From: a virus
IMG/VR virus record: IMGVR_UViG_3300031787_000569
Location: 1 to 30,989 of that record
Strand: one strand, 5' to 3'
DNA: 30,989 bases
Shown here in pieces: positions 28,666 through 30,989 of this stretch (positions within the stretch are counted from its first letter, which is position 1; each line of letters opens with the position of its first letter). The notes beneath the pieces were generated by a model, which did no database searches, had not been told where the DNA came from, and worked only from the letters and a program-made list of their open reading frames with translations. A program made the translations under genes and the position numbers.

Positions 28666-30377
28666 GCGGCGGCCTCCCAGAACGAGCGCTCTTGCTCGGC
28701 TGCGCCGATCATTGCGCGGCTCATCGCCACGATGGCAGCCACGGCAGCGTCGATCTTGCGCTCCGCAGATGCCTTGCGCGGGAAGATGTTTTCGTTCCGG
28801 TCCTCCTGGACCTCGACGTTCGAGAACATCCACAGCGTGGCAGGGTTGCCGTCGTGATGAAATCGGCCGGCGTCGATCAGCGCGGCGATCAGCTTCATCG
28901 GCTCGCTGAGGTGACGCGTCTGCATGGGCACGTCCACCACCGTGAACCCGCCCTCCTGAAGGTTGGGCTGGATCTCGCGGCTGCCCCAGGCATCCATCGC
29001 GATCTCGTCGACGATGTGCAGCTCGGACTCAGCCTCGACGTCCTCCTGGATGCCGCGCAGGTTGATCATGTTGCCCGGTGTCTGCACCAGGTGGCCGCTG
29101 GCGACCCAGGCACGGTAATGCTCGTTCTCCGGGCGCGCGATCGCGGCCTGGGGCAACCAGTGCCGGGTGAACAGGTAGTAGTGCCAGTCGTTTTCGACCA
29201 GCCGACGGAACAGCTTGGCCCGACTGGCGATGTCGGTCTTGCTGGCAAGGTCCAGGCCAAGCCAGCAGTGCTCGCCGCGGAAGAATTCTGCGCGCAGCGT
29301 CGGGTCGCCGGCACGCTGCAGGCTCTCGAGGTTCACCCACGGGCTGGCGGCGTTGACCCACAGGTTCAGGTGCTTGGTCTTGAAGACCGCCTGCTTGCGC
29401 GGATCGCGGATGGCTTCGGCCTGGTCGCCGACGAGTTTCTCCGGATCGATCGACACGCCCAGGTTGGGGTTGGCCTTCCACAGAACCGCCGGGTCCGTCC
29501 AGTCGTCGTCGGCGTCGACCGTGTAGATGATCCCCCAGCGCCGCTCGTCGCCGATGACCTTCTCGAGCAGCTTCTGCAGCTCGCCCTGATGCGCAAAGCA
29601 TGGGCCGCCGACGTTGTCGCCCGCGGTGGTGATCACGACCAGCAGGGGCTGACTGCGGGCGCCCATGCCTGTCCACATCGTGTCGTAGAGCTCGGCGGTC
29701 GCGTGCTCGTGGTACTCGTCCACCAGCGCCAGGCTGGGGCTGGCGCCGTCGCCGGGCTTGCCGATGACGGGCTCGAACTTGCTGTTGGTGTCCACCACCG
29801 CCAGATTGCTGACGTTCGGAATCACGCCGTACTCGCGACGGAAGGCTTCGTTCGCCAGAGACATCAGGCGCGCCGGTCGGAAGATCTCATGCGCCTGGTC
29901 GCGACTGGTGGCGCCGCTGTAGACCTCGGCGCCGAACTCCCGGTCCAGCGTCAAGCCGTACAGCCCGATGACGCTGGCCAGGGTGCTCTTGGCGTTCTTG
30001 CGCGGAATGAACAGGTCCGCCTTCCGGAACCGGCGCTTGCCGGTTTCGCGGTGCACCCAGCCGTAGATGCTGGCCAGGGCAAAGACCTGCCAGCCGGCCA
30101 GGCGGATGGTCTCACCGCGCGCAGCCCAGTCGCCCTTGACGTGCGGCATCAGCTCGGCGAAGCCGCAGACGCGGTTCACAGGCCGGTAGCTGCGGCCGGT
30201 GACTGCGTCCAACAGTTCAGGGTTGAACACGAAAGGGAACGTGATGTCAGCGGATGCCGCGCGGGCCAGGTCGCGCTGGTGGCGCTCGCAGGCCAGCCGC
30301 ACCCACTTGCACGACGGAATGCGACCGCTGAGCACGTCGTCGACGTACTGCTCAGCGATGGCGGCGTAGTCCTTCAT
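28662..30377 (-). CDS. terL: Terminase large subunit
   Basis: This encodes 571 residues beginning MKDYAAIAEQYVDDVLSGRI. The ATPase domain has Walker A PRKNAKST (125-132), Walker B SLALVDEYHEH (215-225) and coupling motif VVITTAGD (247-254). The nuclease domain begins with GLDLASKTD (374-382), giving the first acidic residue of the RNase H-like site. It pumps and cuts DNA at the portal. The gene follows terS by seven bases and its stop overlaps the portal TTG. The layout is that of the Terminase_1 family found in HK97-like phages. Confidence 0.96.
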   Translation of the reverse strand: MKDYAAIAEQYVDDVLSGRIPSCKWVRLACERHQRDLARAASADITFPFVFNPELLDAVTGRSYRPVNRVCGFAELMPHVKGDWAARGETIRLAGWQVFALASIYGWVHRETGKRRFRKADLFIPRKNAKSTLASVIGLYGLTLDREFGAEVYSGATSRDQAHEIFRPARLMSLANEAFRREYGVIPNVSNLAVVDTNSKFEPVIGKPGDGASPSLALVDEYHEHATAELYDTMWTGMGARSQPLLVVITTAGDNVGGPCFAHQGELQKLLEKVIGDERRWGIIYTVDADDDWTDPAVLWKANPNLGVSIDPEKLVGDQAEAIRDPRKQAVFKTKHLNLWVNAASPWVNLESLQRAGDPTLRAEFFRGEHCWLGLDLASKTDIASRAKLFRRLVENDWHYYLFTRHWLPQAAIARPENEHYRAWVASGHLVQTPGNMINLRGIQEDVEAESELHIVDEIAMDAWGSREIQPNLQEGGFTVVDVPMQTRHLSEPMKLIAALIDAGRFHHDGNPATLWMFSNVEVQEDRNENIFPRKASAERKIDAAVAAIVAMSRAMIGAAEQERSFWEAAA

Positions 30378-30384
30378 GCTCAGA

Positions 30385-30945
30385 TCACAGTGCCCCGAAT
30401 CCCCGGGGCGCGTCGTCGTCGCCCATGCCTGGCAGGCTGCGCTGGAGGTGGTTGCTGGTGTTCACGCGGCTGCGGCTCGCCGGGTCCAGTCCAAAGCTGG
30501 CCAAGTACTTGTGAACTTGCTCCATTGCCTTGTTGCTGATGACCCAGTGCGGGCTGTACGTCATGTGTCCGCCGGGCGTCGGCACTGTGATGCCGTCGCC
30601 GCCTTCGTAGACCTGGCCAGCGGCCTCGGCCGCTTCGCGCTTGGCGGCGGCCAACTTGACGGCACGGAAGAGCTGCTCCTCGGCCCACACGTGGCGAGCC
30701 CAGGCCTGGCAGTACAGCGCCAGCGCAGCACGGTCCAGCTTGCTGATCAAGCCGTAGCGCTCCAGCTCCGGCGTGATGCGGCGCCACTCCTTGCGCGCCT
30801 CGGGCATCAGGTGCGACGGGCAGCCCGGGATCTCGACCTCGGGCTGGAGGGAGTCCATCAGTTGGGACAGCGGCAGCTTGCTGGGGTTGCCCCGCAGCAT
30901 ATGCACGTTTGCCGGCAGCGGCTTGGGACCACGCGAACCACTCAC
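30385..30945 (-). CDS. terS: Terminase small subunit, P27 family
   Basis: This encodes 186 residues beginning MSGSRGPKPLPANVHMLRGN. The P27 signature is clear: RGPKPLPANVHMLRGNPSK, CPSHLMPEARKEWRRITPEL, a helix-turn-helix-like LISKLDRAALALYCQAWARH, and the C-terminal YLASFGLDPASRSRV. It recognises the packaging start site. It is the first late gene in the window; transcription should begin to the right of the window. Confidence 0.93.
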   Translation of the reverse strand: MSGSRGPKPLPANVHMLRGNPSKLPLSQLMDSLQPEVEIPGCPSHLMPEARKEWRRITPELERYGLISKLDRAALALYCQAWARHVWAEEQLFRAVKLAAAKREAAEAAGQVYEGGDGITVPTPGGHMTYSPHWVISNKAMEQVHKYLASFGLDPASRSRVNTSNHLQRSLPGMGDDDAPRGFGAL

Positions 30946-30989
30946 CGGACTACCCCCCCCTCCGAAACCCCCGCACGAGAAAATCCGGC
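30946..30989. other. Non-coding right edge, C-rich
   Basis: The 44 bases upstream of terS contain a run of seven C (30953-30959 region) and a run of five C in CGAAACCCCCGC. On the - strand these are G runs just upstream of the terS start. In related phages the packaging site lies in this region, but nothing here can be identified as cos. Too short to say more. Confidence 0.35.

Noticed and set aside
28344-30539. A 731-codon + strand open frame opposite terL and portal
   Set aside because: Antisense to two certain genes; no recognisable domain.

Overview
The window is about 31 kb of GC-rich DNA (third codon positions almost all G or C) that joins an integron to a tailed-phage genome. Gene styles (P27-type small terminase, HK97-type portal, protease and capsid, lambda J-like tail tip protein, GH19 endolysin) point to a temperate siphovirus of a betaproteobacterium, probably Burkholderiales-like. 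The host assignment is inference. No rRNA, tRNA, CRISPR or IS element was seen.

Left part, 1-4977: a complete integron platform. The integron integrase gene intI (3889-4977, +) has the IntI-specific insertion, and an attI site lies at its 5' end (3837-3893). From attI an array runs leftward through four complete cassettes and one partial one, marked by four attC sites (120-177, 666-759, 1042-1141, 1461-1518). The position of the extrahelical bases, the match between each cassette's first bases and its own R'' box, and the attI orientation all agree that the array reads right to left. Yet every recognisable cassette gene lies on the + strand, so each is inverted relative to its own cassette, with attC at the 5' end of the gene. 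The genes are phage-like: two small Cys-rich proteins, a conserved phage-type protein, a DUF4326 protein, and an SNF2-type helicase plus DNA methyltransferase pair sharing one cassette. They form one + strand series that continues through intI into an HTH gene whose start codon overlaps the intI stop.

Middle, 4974-6367: an excisionase-like HTH protein (+) converges on and overlaps a phage tyrosine integrase (-). Upstream of that integrase, five direct GTAGCA repeats in two phased clusters look like the arm sites of an attP.

Right part, 6368-30945, all on the - strand and reading right to left: terS, terL, portal, prohead protease, capsid; then five accessory virion genes including a LamG protein and a large glycoside-hydrolase-like protein; then head-tail connector, head closure, gp10-like and tail terminator genes, tail tube, tail chaperones with an A AAA AAC frameshift site, tape measure, three tail-tip proteins including a J homologue; then small membrane proteins, endolysin, nested spanins, and repeat-bearing tail-associated proteins. 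Most neighbours overlap by ATGA, TGATG or GTGA, and two hairpin terminators break the late operon.

The most interesting point is that an integron appears to hold what look like phage early genes, all reversed inside their cassettes, directly against the phage integration module. Either this is a phage-borne integron, or a prophage has inserted exactly at the 3' end of a chromosomal intI. The sequence beyond both window ends would decide.
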